From contig JBCFYV010000024.1 in NCBI GenBank assembly GCA_039000515.1, positions 40,050,533 to 40,114,532 of the forward strand: a DNA stretch of 64,000 nucleotides, in the 5' to 3' direction. The stretch comes from Timema cristinae (lineage: Eukaryota > Arthropoda > Insecta > Phasmatodea > Timematidae). The notes beneath the pieces were generated by a model. That model did not search any database and was not told the DNA's origin. It worked only from the letters and a program-made list of their open reading frames with translations. Within the stretch, counting starts at the first letter, position 1. Every line of letters begins with the position of its first letter. The translations under genes were made by a program, and so were the position numbers. Below, piece by piece: positions 12,295 to 24,080 of the stretch.

Positions 12295-12653
12295 AACTTG
12301 TGAATGTGAGGAATACCAGACCTCCACCGTGGTTCGGATCCTACGTTAAACTGTAGGTCCTCCATTTCATCTCGCAATCACCCTACCGGGTGACCTGGTG
12401 GTCTAGGGGTAAGGTGTCAGACTTTTATGCTGGCGGCCGGGGTTCAATCCTCGGTCCCGGCACAGATTTATCTGATTTACAAACCCTTCCTTCACCTCTG
12501 ACAAGATATCTTGTGAATGTGGGGAATGCCAGGCCTCCACCGTGGTTCGGATTCCACGTTAAACTGTAGGTCCTTCATTTCATCTCACAATCACCCTACC
12601 ATTACACATTAGCGTAAGTGCGTATAAGCCGAACGGGTAGTCAGACGCGGTGC

Positions 12654-12735
<82 letters not shown>

Positions 12736-12799
12736 CACCCTACCATTACACATTAGTGTAAGTGCGTACAACCCGAACGGGTAGTAAGACGCGCTGCTA

Positions 12800-12831
<32 letters not shown>

Positions 12832-12920
12832 CACCCTACCATTACACATTAGTGTAAGTGCGTACAACCCTAACGGGTAGTAAGACGCGCTGCTATTAAT
12901 AATAATAATAATAATAATAT
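12295..12920 (+). mobile_element. Nested SINE A cluster with triplicated tail
   Basis: An older SINE A 3' fragment (12295-12387) ends at ATCACCCTACC. A complete SINE A (12388-12735) starts there with GGGTGACCTGG and ends in a long (AAT)n. ATCACCCTACC then resumes, as expected for a target duplication within the older copy. The tail segment with its CCCGAACGGGTAG motif and (AAT)n is repeated once more (about 12736-12830 and 12831-12920). The right arm has only the older copy (16497-16690). Confidence 0.83.
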
Positions 12921-12925
12921 AAATA

Positions 12926-13337
12926 CACTAAAAATCTCGATTATCCGACCTAAAGTGGCGGCATTAGGGACCGGAAAACGGAAAAGTCGGGTAATACAAA
13001 ATCCGAGTGTAAATCATTTTCAGTGTGGGTGTACCTACTTTTATTTAATTTTCACATAGCATTTAAATTTGTTTTAATATAATCTATCCATTTTATGATT
13101 GTAATATAAAATAGAAATACACTGGCTGTATAAATTAATAGAGATTTTTTTTCAATCTTTACCATACAGTAGGCCTACTCTATTTTTAAAATGTAATATC
13201 GGCTACAAAACAAGAACAGGTGAAAATAGAGCGTAAAATGGATTAAATTATAAATTCAGTAGATGTTTATTTTAAAACGCGCTTCCCCGAGAACCGGGCC
13301 GGATAATACTGAGGTCCGGTTAGTCGCGACTCTAGTG
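12926..13337. mobile_element. pogo/Tigger-like MITE (left arm copy)
   Basis: The ends are CACTAAAAATCTCGATTATCC and, reverse-complemented, CACTAGAGTCGCGACTAACC, flanked by TA dinucleotides. Subterminal ATTATCCG-type motifs (12942 and near 13305) recall Tigger elements. It is non-coding. The right arm carries the same element at 16084-16492. Confidence 0.7.
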
Positions 13338-13429
13338 TATATGAAAAATTATTTTAGTTATTTATTACAATCGTAATAAAAGTTAGTTACTATATGGATT
13401 GGAGTGAAAGATCATTAGTAAGATAGCAA

Positions 13430-13986
13430 TCTATACTTATAAAATAACATGTCCTGACTGACTGACTGACTGACTGACTGACTGACTGACTGACTGACTG
13501 ACTGACTGACTGACTGACTGACTGACTGACTGACTGACTGACTGATTCATCATCGCCGAGCGCAAACTATCAAGGCTACAAGCATGAAATTCGGACTGTA
13601 TATTCATTTTGTTATGTAGGCACCCACTAAGAAAGGATTTTAGAAAATTCCACCCCAAAGGGGTCAAAATAGGGTATGATAATATGTATGATAATATGTA
13701 TGAAAGTCCGTCATTATGAAAGTTACATAAACAAAATTTTGTATTTCGGTTATTGACGTAAAACAAATAAATACGTGTTTCAGGAATTTTTGAAATTTTA
13801 TTTAATAAGGGATGAAAAAGGGGGTGAAAGTTTGTATCGGACTTGCATTATTTTTGATTTTAGGTCAAGTTATGGTCATCTACGTAACGTAATATTTTAA
13901 ATTAATCTGTAAATACATATGTATATTTTCGTATTTGTATAAAATCAACTTCCACGCGAGCAAAGCCGCGGGCAACAGCTATCTAG
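13430..13986 (+). mobile_element. Non-autonomous Helitron (557 bp) with empty site in the opposite arm
   Basis: The element starts TCTATACTTATAAAA. It ends ...CCGCGGGCAACAGCTATCTAG, with a GC-rich hairpin-like GCGAGCAAAGCCGCGGGC just before the CTAG terminus. It sits between A and T with no target duplication: GATAGCAA before, TAGTTCATAAAG after. The right arm reads GATAGCAATAGTTCATAAAG (reverse complement near 15976-15995), the exact empty site. TC start, CTRR end, hairpin and A|T insertion are the defining Helitron features. It holds the (GACT)n tract. Confidence 0.9.
13452..13545. repeat. (GACT)n microsatellite
   Basis: About 23 tandem tetranucleotides near the 5' end of the Helitron. They create a spurious Ser-Gln-Ser-Val repeat frame on the minus strand. 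Confidence 0.95.
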
Positions 13987-14046
13987 TAGTTCATAAAGAA
14001 CATATGTGGTACATCCCTACCTCCCGTCAACGATTACTAAACATGT

Positions 14047-14660
14047 TCCGGTGGGCACGTGGTCTCAAAGTCAAGCCCAGCTAGTCCGGTTTACCGGTGA
14101 TGTGGAAGATGGGGTTTGAATCTCGACTGGATGAACCGAGGACCCTCTATGGTGGTCACATGGCTCAAGGCGTCACTCTCACAATTGACCGGACTGCCAA
14201 TAATGGGGGAGCTTGGGGTTCAAATCCCGTTTGGATGTGATACTATTAGCACCGCGTCTTACTACCCGTTCGGGTTATACGCATTTACGCTAATGTGTAA
14301 TGGTAGGGTGATTGTGAGATGAAATGGAGGACCTACAGCTTAATGTGGAATCCGAACCATGTTCACCATGGCCTGGAATTCCCTACATTCACAAGCTGTG
14401 ATTGATACACGCCTTGTCAGAGGTGAAGGAAGGGTTTGGCAATCAGATAAGTCTGTGCCGGGACCGAGGATTGAACCCCAGCAGAGAAGTCCTACACCTT
14501 ACCCTTAGACTACCAGGTCACCCATTCGGATGTACTGAGGGTGATTTTTTACCAAACGGTTTTTCACTCTCCCTTCATGAAATTACAGGTGCACTTCCTC
14601 TTAATTTAATCTTCTCAATCCCTACTCAAGTATATTTCCTCAACATTCTATTTTGATCAT
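14047..14660 (+). mobile_element. SINE family C with two tRNA-like heads, interrupted by SINE A
   Basis: Two consecutive tRNA-like heads are visible, with B boxes GGGTTTGAATCTC (near 14110) and GGGTTCAAATCCC (near 14217). The body (GTACTGAGGGTGATTTTTTACC...) resumes after 14524. The interrupting SINE A (14246-14523) is flanked by TTTGGATGT and TTCGGATGTAC, i.e. the duplicated target. The same nested structure is in the right arm. Confidence 0.7.
14246..14523 (-). mobile_element. SINE family A inserted in SINE C (left arm)
   Basis: Near-complete minus-strand copy: tail GGGTTATACGC motif first, head CCTGGTAGTCTAAGGGTAAGG last. The homologous right-arm copy is at 15451-15733, so the insertion predates divergence of the arms. 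Confidence 0.82.
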
Positions 14661-14813
14661 GAGTGATTGATACATTATGTGTACAGTCCAAAGCGAGAAA
14701 AAAAATAAGAATGCTTGAATGCAGGTGCGAGTCTAACGCCCTATATAGCTGGACCACATGTGCAACTACGTATAAATATGATTAGATCAAGTTTAGACTC
14801 TTTGCCTAATTAA

Positions 14814-14913
14814 NNNNNNNNNNNNNNNNNNNNNNNNNNNNNNNNNNNNNNNNNNNNNNNNNNNNNNNNNNNNNNNNNNNNNNNNNNNNNNNNNNNNNNN
14901 NNNNNNNNNNNNN
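14814..14913. other. Assembly gap of exactly 100 N
   Basis: One hundred undetermined bases, the conventional arbitrary length of a scaffold gap. It lies almost at the centre of the giant inverted repeat, so the join between the arms is not sequence-supported. Confidence 1.
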
Positions 14914-15181
14914 CTAACGCGCTATTTTAAATGTTGAGATATATTGCCGTGAGGGAGATATCGGGGTTCAATACAATGGGGTGAGCTGGGGGGGGTTTTC
15001 CCCTAAATGGTTTTTCACTCCCACTCCACGCAAATGTGGGTTTCCTTCCAAAATAAAACCCTTTTCCCAAATTTCCTAACCCCATTAGCGAAATTTAGTA
15101 CTTAAGCGTATAACACGAAGGGTTAGTAAACCCCGGTGCAAATGAATATAGTTCATCAAACAGCGGGGGGTTAAAAGGGGT
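14914..15181 (+). mobile_element. Degraded SINE B-like sequence between gap and right arm
   Basis: It has recognisable family B/C blocks (GGGGTTCAATACAATGGGGTGA, CCACGCAAATGTGGGTTTCCTTCC, CGTATAACACGAAGGGTTAGTA) but unusually long homopolymers and indels. This could be an old copy or poorly polished contig-end sequence. Confidence 0.5.
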
Positions 15182-15450
15182 TTAATTAGGCAAAGAGTCT
15201 AAACTTGATCTAATCTTTTTTTATACTTTTTTGCACATGTGGTCCAGCACCTGCATTCAAGCATTATTATTTTTTTTCTCGCTTTGGACTGTACACATAA
15301 TGTATCAATCACTCATGATTAAAATAGAATGTTGAGGAAATATACTTGAGTAGGGATTGAGAAGATTAAATTAAGAGGAAGTGCACCTGTAATTTCATGA
15401 AGGGAGAGTGGAAAACCGTTTGGTAAAAAATCATCCTCAGTACATCCGAA

Positions 15451-15733
15451 TGGGTGACCTGGTAGTCTAAGGGTAAGGTGTAAGACTTCTGTGCCGGGGT
15501 TCAATCCTTGGTCCCGGCACAGATTTATCCGATTGCCAAACCCTTCCTTCACCTAAGAGAAGACGTGTATTAATCACAACCTGTGAATGTGTGGAATGCC
15601 AGACCTCCACCGTGGTTCGGATTCCACGTTAAACTGTAGGTCCTTCATTTCATCTCACAATCACCCTACCATTACACATTAGCGTAAATGCGTATAACCC
15701 GAACGGGTAGTAAGACGCGGTGCTAATAGTAGT
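15451..15733 (+). mobile_element. SINE family A (right arm)
   Basis: Head GGGTGACCTGGTAGTCTAAG, B box GGGTTCAATCC, body CCACGTTAAACTGTAGG, tail CCCGAACGGGTAGTAAGACG. Flanked by AGTACATCCGAA (about 15438) and TAGTACATCCGAA (about 15730), a target duplication in the host SINE C. Confidence 0.86.
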
Positions 15734-16083
15734 ACATCCGAACGGGATTTGAACCCCGAGCTCCCCCATTATCGGCAGTACGGTCTATTGCGAGAGTGAC
15801 GCCTTGAGCCATGCGACCACCATAGAGGGTCCTCGGTTCGTCCAGTCGAGATTCAAACCCCATATTCCACATCACCGGTAAACCGGACTAGCTGGGCTTG
15901 ACTTTGAGACCACGTGCCCACCGGAACATGTTTAGTAATCGCTGACGGGGAGGTAGGGATGTACCACATATGTTCTTTATGAACTATTGCTATCTTACTA
16001 ATGATCTTTCACTCCAGTCCGATTCATATAGTAACTAACTTTTATTACAATTGTAATAAAAAACTAAAATAATTTTTCATATA

Positions 16084-16492
16084 CACTAGAGTCGTGACTA
16101 ACCGGACCTCAGTATTATCCGGCCCGGTTCTTGGGGAAGCGCGTTTTAAAATAAACATCTACTGAATTTATAATTTAATCCATTTTACGCTCTATTTTCA
16201 CTTGTTCTTGTTTTGTAGCCGATATTACATTTTCAAAATAGATTAGGCCTACTGGTTGGTAAACATTAAAAAAACCTCTATTAATTTATACAGTCAGTGT
16301 ATTTCTATTTTATATCACAATCATAAAATGGATAGTTTATATTAAAACAAATTTAAATGTTATGTGAAAATTAAATAAAAGTAGGTAAACCCACACTGAA
16401 AATGATTTACACTAGGATTTTGTATTATCCGACTTTTCCGTTTTCCGGTCTCTAATGCCGCCACTTTATGTCGGATAATCGAGATTATAGTG
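16084..16492. mobile_element. pogo/Tigger-like MITE (right arm copy)
   Basis: Inverted copy of the 12926-13337 element with CACTAGAGTCGTGACTAACC and TCGGATAATCGAGATTATAG ends and TA flanks. Confidence 0.7.
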
Positions 16493-16496
16493 TATT

Positions 16497-16690
16497 TATA
16501 TTATTATTATTATTATTATTATTATTAGCACCACGTCATACTACCCGTTCGAGTTGTACGCACTTACGCTAATGTGTAATGGTAGGGTGATAGTGAGATG
16601 AAATGGAGGATCTACAGTTTAACGTGGAATCCGAACCACGGTGGAGGCCTGGCATTCCTCACATTCACAAATTGTGATTAATACATGTGT
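16497..16690 (-). mobile_element. SINE family A, 5'-truncated (right arm)
   Basis: (ATT)n, then the CCCGTTCGAGTTGTACGC tail and body to TCACAAATTGTGATTAATAC; the tRNA head is missing. It corresponds to the older fragment at 12295-12387 plus the terminal tail in the left arm. Confidence 0.78.
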
Positions 16691-17204
16691 ATTTATATAT
16701 TAGGTCATGTGATCTGAAGCTGTCACTTTTACTAGATAATATTAATACCTATTGAATAATTAATTGATTTGGTTATCAATCTTACAATTGGTTTTCTGTA
16801 GCTTTCCACTTTTGCTTTCTTGGGCCAAATTTGTGTTACATATTTTTATCCTTCTTCTGCCAACTATTCGAACAAAAAAAAAGTCATCAATGTTGACTGC
16901 AAAAGAAAAAAAAAGTTTGCATTTTATTATATTTCAAGCCAACCAAAATTCTGCTACACAGGCACATTTTGGGTTCAGAGTGAATATAAATTAATCTTTC
17001 TATATTAAGAGTATTTGATTATACAGGCAGATTATAACGAATGGCTGTGAGCATATTATTTACCCAATCTCCACACCAAACGCCCACGATAAACATTCAT
17101 CACTTTGGAGAAGGTGCGAAGTGTTTTTAGTAGGGCTGTGCGAATAGATATTTTTCACTCCGAATCGAGTTTGAGTGAAAACGAGTTTTCTTTCGCGTTC
17201 TAGT

Positions 17205-18115
17205 AGTATTTACACAAGAAATAGTTCTAGTTGAATCTCTGAAATGAATCCAAGCTTACCTCATCAATAAGTATAAACGTATTTATTTTTATAATAACTT
17301 TTTTGTGAAAAAATATCTAACTATACAAATTTGAATTTTCAAATAAATTTAATATAAATGTACAATTTTTTTGACCAGACAAAAGGAAAAATTGAGGGAC
17401 TATATTTTCCAATAGTGTATAACCCGAACGGGTGGTAAAATGTGATGCTAAAAATATATAAACATATATATATGTTATAAAATTGTATCTTAAAATAGAA
17501 AAAAAAATTAAACTAAGAATTTTCGAGAAAAAGATAAACATTTCAGAGTAGCCTACTAAAATTTTTAGAGTTATGTAAAAAATCGTTGAGTTCGAGCCTT
17601 TACTCGACTCTAACTTGAATTTTAGGGTACACACACACACACACATACACACACAATAGTTCCAAGCTAAAATATGTATATGCTTATATAATCTTTTAAC
17701 GCATCTCACTCAGAGTGCATTATTTATTTAGTTATTCGACGTGCATTTCTAAACTGACCGATTATATCATCACAAGACTTACAAACTGGCTTAACTTTAG
17801 CACGGACACAACCTTCCTCCAGACAGACAGACAATTTATCACTGTGAAAAGGGAAAACACATTTCAACAACTGTAGTGTCTTTGGCCTAGCCGGGAATCG
17901 AGCCGGACCCTCAGTTCAATGGACAGATACAATAACGATTTAACTACACATCTACGACTGGGTAGAGTGCAATTTTAATATAAATCTTTAACACGTAAAT
18001 CTACTTTCATGCTCTCTTACGTCAATTCATGTAATTTGCAGCTATAATTTTTTATTTATGTTATCAATACCTTTAAAATAACACTAATAATATAGTTTAC
18101 GTGTTTTACTAGTAA
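17205..18115. mobile_element. ~0.9 kb insertion present only in the right arm
   Basis: The arms match up to TTCTAGTAG and again from CTAGTAACAATAAAAAAAGTTG, with about 910 bp between that the left arm lacks. The flanking CTAGTA is a candidate short duplication. Inside are a lone GTATAACCCGAACGGGTGGTA SINE tail motif (17424), an (AC)n tract (17632-17654) and a tRNA-like segment near 17885-17960 on the minus strand. Its class is not clear. Confidence 0.6.
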
Positions 18116-18689
18116 CAATAAAAAAAGTTGTATTTTCTAAAAGTTTCTTTCTAGTAAAATCCTACTGTAGATTCACTATGGAATGAAGTTAATTATATCA
18201 TGAATAAAATATAAATGATACGCTATTTGATAGATTGCTGCATAACCTTACTTAGTCACCAGAAAAAAAAAACATGCTACGGTTTTGATTTGTGTTCTTG
18301 ATCTCACGGACGATGCCGTGTTATAAATACAAGAGTGTTAAACTAAGGGTTGGAAGATATTACATCGCGTGAGGCTGTTTACATGAAACCAAACAGACAT
18401 CCATACAATTAATTGCTTTGGGACTAGACAGCACGAGTAGGCTTCAAAGATTGAGAACTACACTTCTGAGAACATCTTTAGCCGACCTAGAATCTTTGGT
18501 GATTTACTAAAACAAATTATTTGAAGTCCTATAGTTTATATATAAACATACTATGTATATAAATACTTAATTTATACATAAATAAATACTTATATATACA
18601 TATATATACATAAATAAATACATATATATATATAAATACATATATATATATAATAAATACATATAAGTACAATAATAATAATAATAAGG

Positions 18690-19030
18690 ATATTGCGGGA
18701 CTAGGCTACATCCTTTGTAAGCCAGTACTGGAAATACTGTACTAATATACCGTTGTCCAGGGGACGCCCAAATGTACTAATCGTACATCCTTTCCGTGGA
18801 GGCTGTTTCCATGTCCCGATGAGATGAGATGATGGCGATAGTGAATATGAGGGTGTGGAATCAGTGGAAACATTTAAACCTAACTTAGCCTAACTAACCA
18901 AGCCCTGGTGACCGTTGGGGTAGTTCCCCTTTCAGGAAAAACACTTTAGGTACCCGCCAGGAATCAATCCCGGGAACCTCTAGACTCGTATCCAAGTGCA
19001 CTGACAACTACATGACGGGGTTGGTCTATA
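18690..19030 (-). mobile_element. SINE family D (right arm copy)
   Basis: Inverted counterpart of 10840-11180, with the CCAAGCCCTGGTGACC block and (AAT)n end preserved. Confidence 0.65.
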
Positions 19031-21060
19031 AATAAGTACTTATACAGTATTAATATTTTATATACATAAGAAATGAGTATACATATATTTAATCAATTAA
19101 CTATTTATACATACATATATTATTTACAATATATATATATTTATAATTTAAAATACATGTATATTAACTCTCAAAAATGGTTTATTTAATATAGTAAAAT
19201 ATTCTCGGCTCATCGTTAAATTAAGTAATAGTAATATCAACATTAATTTTAATGTGCCGACCACACACTACAAGTATCAAGGGAGTTATATCTAAAATGT
19301 TATTTCATAAAATACTTTTTTGAGTATGATGCTATTTTTTTACACCAGTATACTGCGAGTTTTCCTGTGTAAAATCATACGCATTAACCCCAAACAAATA
19401 TTTTCTAACAAAATACTCTCAACCAATATACATTTTTTTTACATGGAGTTAATATTATAAGAATAGGTCTGAAATAGTATTATTTAGTGTCAGGTTATTT
19501 TGACCTTAGTTCAACACGCCAACAGTCAAATAATATCATACAAATTTATTTCAAGAACTATAATATTCTTAATAACGTTTCTATGAGTATAAAATTGGTG
19601 TCAGTAAATTCACCAACTCAATTAGTACTTAATATAAAATATAAAAACAATTAAAATACCATCCGATATTATTGTGAGAAATCATCACTCTTAAAAACTG
19701 ATTATAATCTATTTTATTTGCCTCCCTACGATTGTCATAATTAAGGAGAGTCACAGAAAACCACGTGACGGATGAGGTGGAGCAGAGTTCGATCTCCAAT
19801 CCAATATCAATAACAATAAAATAACATTAATATTAATATAGTTAAGTGTTATTAATGTTTCCAGTTAATGAATATGTTTGTATATTATAAAAGGCCCTTT
19901 TCTAATAAAATTGGACTGTGGACTAGTCCAGCAATATAGTGGCTATATATTGGCCCCCAAGATAAATTACAAGGGCACGCCACTAAATTCATTAACCAAG
20001 CAGCAACCTCATACAAAGCATGTTGTGGCACTATTACACTAATACCAATCGATCTTCCCTCAATGATTGGTTGTATTTGTCAAGTAACACGCATCAATCG
20101 CTGATTACTTGACACAAGCTTCGCAAACTTACTGACCCAGAGAGAGAGAGAGACAAAGCAAGGGACGTATTAAGTTGGATTCACACTGAGAGGACTGTGC
20201 GCTGGCCGTGACGTGTCGCAGACAATCATGAACAGGTTATTTCCATATGAATAAGCTTATAAGACCATTGTTTTAATCATACTCACAGGACTATGCACCG
20301 ACTGTATCGTCTTAGTAGACAATAGCGTGGGTTTGCTTGCCTCATCACAGGTTAAATGGTGGAGTGATAGTGTGCTCGGGACAACACTATCAGTCCACTA
20401 AGCATTCACTAACGTTCTTGCCTGCCACCCCTAATCAAGTTTTTGCACACGTCCCACAGTCTTATCAGTGTGAATGCTATTAACACGACACAGCCAGTGA
20501 ACAGTCCCTCCAGTGTAAATCAACATTTATACGGCACACACACATGCAGTATTAAAAAAATAAAAAAAATTGCAGCTCTACCCTCGTTAATTACAATGGA
20601 GAAGGATTTGTGTACAAAATATGTGAATCAGTAGCTATTGTTTAATAAAATTCTAGAAGAGAAGTGTTTTCATTCGAATGAGCTTAATATTCTTGACACT
20701 ACTGTGTCTCACTGAGGAAATGTGGAAAAGCGGCTATAATAGACTGGCCATAGTTATCGACTCGCCACACTCGACTATATTAGAAATCCCACTAACTCGT
20801 TACCTTCCATTCTTATAAGAAAATAGAGATATTGAAATAATAAAAATGAGAACGTGTTATATTTTATAAATAATTTACATTTATTTTAGCACCTCGTACA
20901 GGGGCCGCTTATTTTCGTTAGTGGCTCATATTTCAGGTAGAAAAATCCGACCCTCGTCAACATAGTTTTCAAAATCATAGTCTTAAAAACTCGAATAGGT
21001 CTGTATTCGATGATAGGTTAGGTAAGGTTAGGTTAGTTCATTTCGCAATAATTGCGGTAG

Positions 21061-21192
21061 CCAGGTCTCCACCGTGGTTCGGATTCCACGTTAAATTGTA
21101 GGTCCTCCATTTCATCTCACAATCACCCTACCATTACACATTAGCGCAAGTGCGTATAACCCGAACGGGTAGTAAGACGCGGTGCTAATAAT
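21061..21192 (+). mobile_element. SINE family A fragment with target duplication, right arm only
   Basis: A 5'-truncated SINE A runs from CCAGGTCTCCACCG to the GCGGTGCTAATAAT tail. It is flanked by perfect AATAATTGCGGTAG repeats (21047-21060 and 21193-21206). The left arm has a single ATTGCGGTAG (reverse complement near 8794-8805), i.e. the empty site. This is a clean, recent insertion. Confidence 0.9.
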
Positions 21193-21314
21193 AATAATTG
21201 CGGTAGCTCTTTGCGATGACACGACGCGCACGGATGCCATGACTGTGGCGTACGGGACGCACGTGGCGAGTCGATGAGTGACTGGCGATGGCACATGGCG
21301 AGTTGATGGCTTAA

Positions 21315-23880
21315 CAGTAGGACGTAAGTAACAAACCTGTGACGATTTCAAAGATAAATAGTGGGACGTAAATAAACCGGTGGGGAGTTGATGGATTCCC
21401 CAACAAGATATATTTGATTAATTAGCTTCCTTTAGTGACAGTTGCTGGTTATAGCAGACCCAAAAAGATCTAATAAAGTTATTACAATAGTATTAGGTAT
21501 TCTGTCTTTCGACAAGTCCATCGCCATGTCCAAAATTGAGTCCTCGAGCATGTCTTATCAGCAGCTTCCCTTTTTAGATAGTGAAACCTCATCTTCTTTC
21601 CTCGTTTGATGCCATCAATCAGTGTCAATCGTGATATTCTGCTTCTCATCTTCCTTTCACTTTACCTCCTATGACATCACTAGGGATGCTATTTTTTTTC
21701 CTCGTAATATAACCCGTCAAATTGGCCTTTCTTCGTAGAAACACCTGAAAAATGGTTATAGTTTCATTTGGTCTTCTTATAGATCTTCTTCATTAAGTCA
21801 CCCGATCCGTCCACTTTATCCTCTCTTTTCCCCTGGCTGAGGGAGAGAAAATTTAATTTTAAAGGAATGCACTAGCATTTGGCTGTAAAGACGAAATCAC
21901 ATGATATACAAGCCTATTCAATTCTAACCGGTTATAGGCCCTAGAATACCTGTTTTCCAGAACACACAATGTTCCTAACACTTACTGAAACATCAATAAA
22001 CAAAAATTGTAATCAATAAAATTATATTATTCGGTACTTTATGGAAATTAATAATTTTAATACTACCAAACCTATATTTACTTTCCAAGTTTTTTATTTG
22101 ACAGTAAAAAAGTCAAGCAGATATAACAAAATTCCTTCCTTATTAAATGGTTATACATAATATATCATGAATATTATAAATAATAGGTTATCACAAATTT
22201 TATATAAATAATTACAAACTAACAAACACCTAATTAACTGGTATATGGTTTCGATTAAAGTTTCACCCATTTTTTAAAGAGTAGAGTAAAACATAACATT
22301 AGTTACTGTACTTTAAATGCTTCATCAAATAAAAGCATGACGTCAGTAAATTGGCTTTTCCTTCATTGCATAACAATAGTTTTACCAATATTTTAAATTA
22401 TAGGTAGCAAAGCTATAAATGGTAAAAACCTAGTAATTAATTGGACTTGACCTAAAGTAAAGAACCTAAATGCAAGTTTTTTTTAAGAGTTTTTCAATCC
22501 CTTGTTATTAATTTGTATTTGCTATGATGTATGTAGTTTCATGTTTAATGAGAGTATTAAAAGAGGGTTGTGTGAGCTATTCCAAGCCAGAAGGCTACAT
22601 TCTAAATTTTTAATCGATATATTATATCCAATAATTTCAACTCCTTGTCTCAAAATACCCAAACTGTTATATAATTTCAGTTAATTATTTCTCTGTGATT
22701 TGTAAATAAATTTTAATAAGCCATCGAGACCGGCTGTTCTATTTCCTTACAGTGCGTGAACGCGACACTATACCTTGAGAGTTCTTTGAAACGCCGCTAG
22801 ATGGAATCTAGAAACAATCTCTAGAATAAACTATGCGTGTTCCCCATTTAAAATAATTATTGCTCAATTATTTCAACCTAATAAAGTCGGCGTAAGAATT
22901 ATACATATAATTATAATAAAAAAATTAAAACTTACATACTATTTTTAAATATTTTAAAAGTGCAAGGTGAATGCAACGATTTAAGTTTTATCATGGAGTT
23001 TACATTTTTAATTTATTACTCGATTTTTTTTATTTACAAAATATGATATTACTAACCAATCTATCAAGTGGATTTTATCAGTTATGTTTGTTATTTTGAT
23101 GGTCATATTAGTTGGCCACCTAATTTAAAAAAATGTTTTATATTAGGTGCGCTGTGTGTTTAATGCGTAAACTGTGTTGTAGTTTCGCGCTAATCTTGTC
23201 AGCACACAAAGTGCCTTTAAAACAGTGTTGCCAACTGTACGATCTGGATACTACTTTTGATATAATTTCACCATGTGTCTAATAAAAATTTAGGATATTT
23301 TCTAAATGTAATATCCTGTAGCCCAGCTATCTAGTAACAAATTTTAGATTTTTTTTTTTTAATGAAAATCGCAGGGCTTATCAATATAATGCCAGAAAGT
23401 GGTATCTTACCGGTCAAAATACAATCCATTTCAGGTTCACATTCTATCGCTAGAGACTATGGACTTGGCAATACTGCTTTAAACATTCAATTTAAACATA
23501 GATCGAATGAGTTCCTTGATGCGTTCAAGTATCTACACGTCTCAAAATTTCGGTGTTATATTTTACAGTTTTGAAATAATAGTTTATAATAATCTAGCAT
23601 ACTCAATGAGATTACCACTTCAAAGACAGATCCGCCACAAAGAACATCAATACTCAGTACATGTGTGTGTTGGAGAATTTAAAAGGTAGGACTAATATTT
23701 AATAATTTCTTAGAAGTTCTTCAGAACATTTAATATTGTTTTATTACATGTGGTTTCTTAGTATTACCTACAATTTTAAATGTAAGCTTAAAATGCTATA
23801 TATTTAATTACGTTAAACAATCATCTCAGTTATCAAGATTTTTTTTCTCACCGTCTTTCTTAACTTGTTAAGGCTATACG
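21315..23880. other. AT-rich non-coding interval
   Basis: No gene supported. Short frames of 60-70 codons near 22502, 23362 and 23507 have no recognisable domains. A CGCCGCTAGATGG block near 22790 looks like a DNA-transposon scrap. Confidence 0.4.
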
Positions 23881-23889
23881 CAAGTGTAG

Positions 23890-24080
23890 TTAGCCTATTC
23901 TAATGGGGTAGATTTGAGGAGGAAGCATTTTATATGTAGTCTACTCGCATTCAGCATGGAAGGCGAGTAGGAAATCACCCTCAATAGACCCGACTGGGAC
24001 TCAAACCTCTATCACCTCGATAATCAGCAGGCCAACCCAACATGATAGTGATTTCGTAGACCATTCGGTCACTGAAGCAG
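23890..24080 (-). mobile_element. Diverged SINE C remnant
   Basis: The minus strand keeps a degenerate B box (GAGGTTTGAGTCCC type), a TCGGGTC junction and a GTGACCGAATGGTC head. The tail is eroded. Confidence 0.5.

Larger units (their letters stand above)
8684..14813 (+). repeat. Left arm of giant inverted repeat
   Basis: Reading outward from the N gap, this arm matches the reverse complement of 15182-21314 over its whole length, apart from discrete insertions and scattered substitutions. It starts TTAAGCCATCAACT and ends CTCTTTGCCTAATTAA. Left-only sequence includes the Helitron at 13430-13986 and the SINE at 12388-12735 with its extra tails. It contains no intact gene. Confidence 0.93.
15182..21314 (-). 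repeat. Right arm of giant inverted repeat
   Basis: Reverse complement of 8684-14813, beginning TTAATTAGGCAAAGAG and ending AGTTGATGGCTTAA. Right-only sequence includes a SINE A fragment with target duplication at 21061-21192 and an insert at about 17205-18115. It lacks the Helitron and the nested SINE seen in the left arm. Confidence 0.93.

Noticed and set aside
12580..12867. 95-codon open frame of poly-isoleucine
   Set aside because: It is the translation of (AAT)n SINE tails; no coding signal.
13437..13766. 109-codon frame with a Ser-Val-Ser-Gln repeat
   Set aside because: Produced by the (GACT)n microsatellite inside the Helitron.
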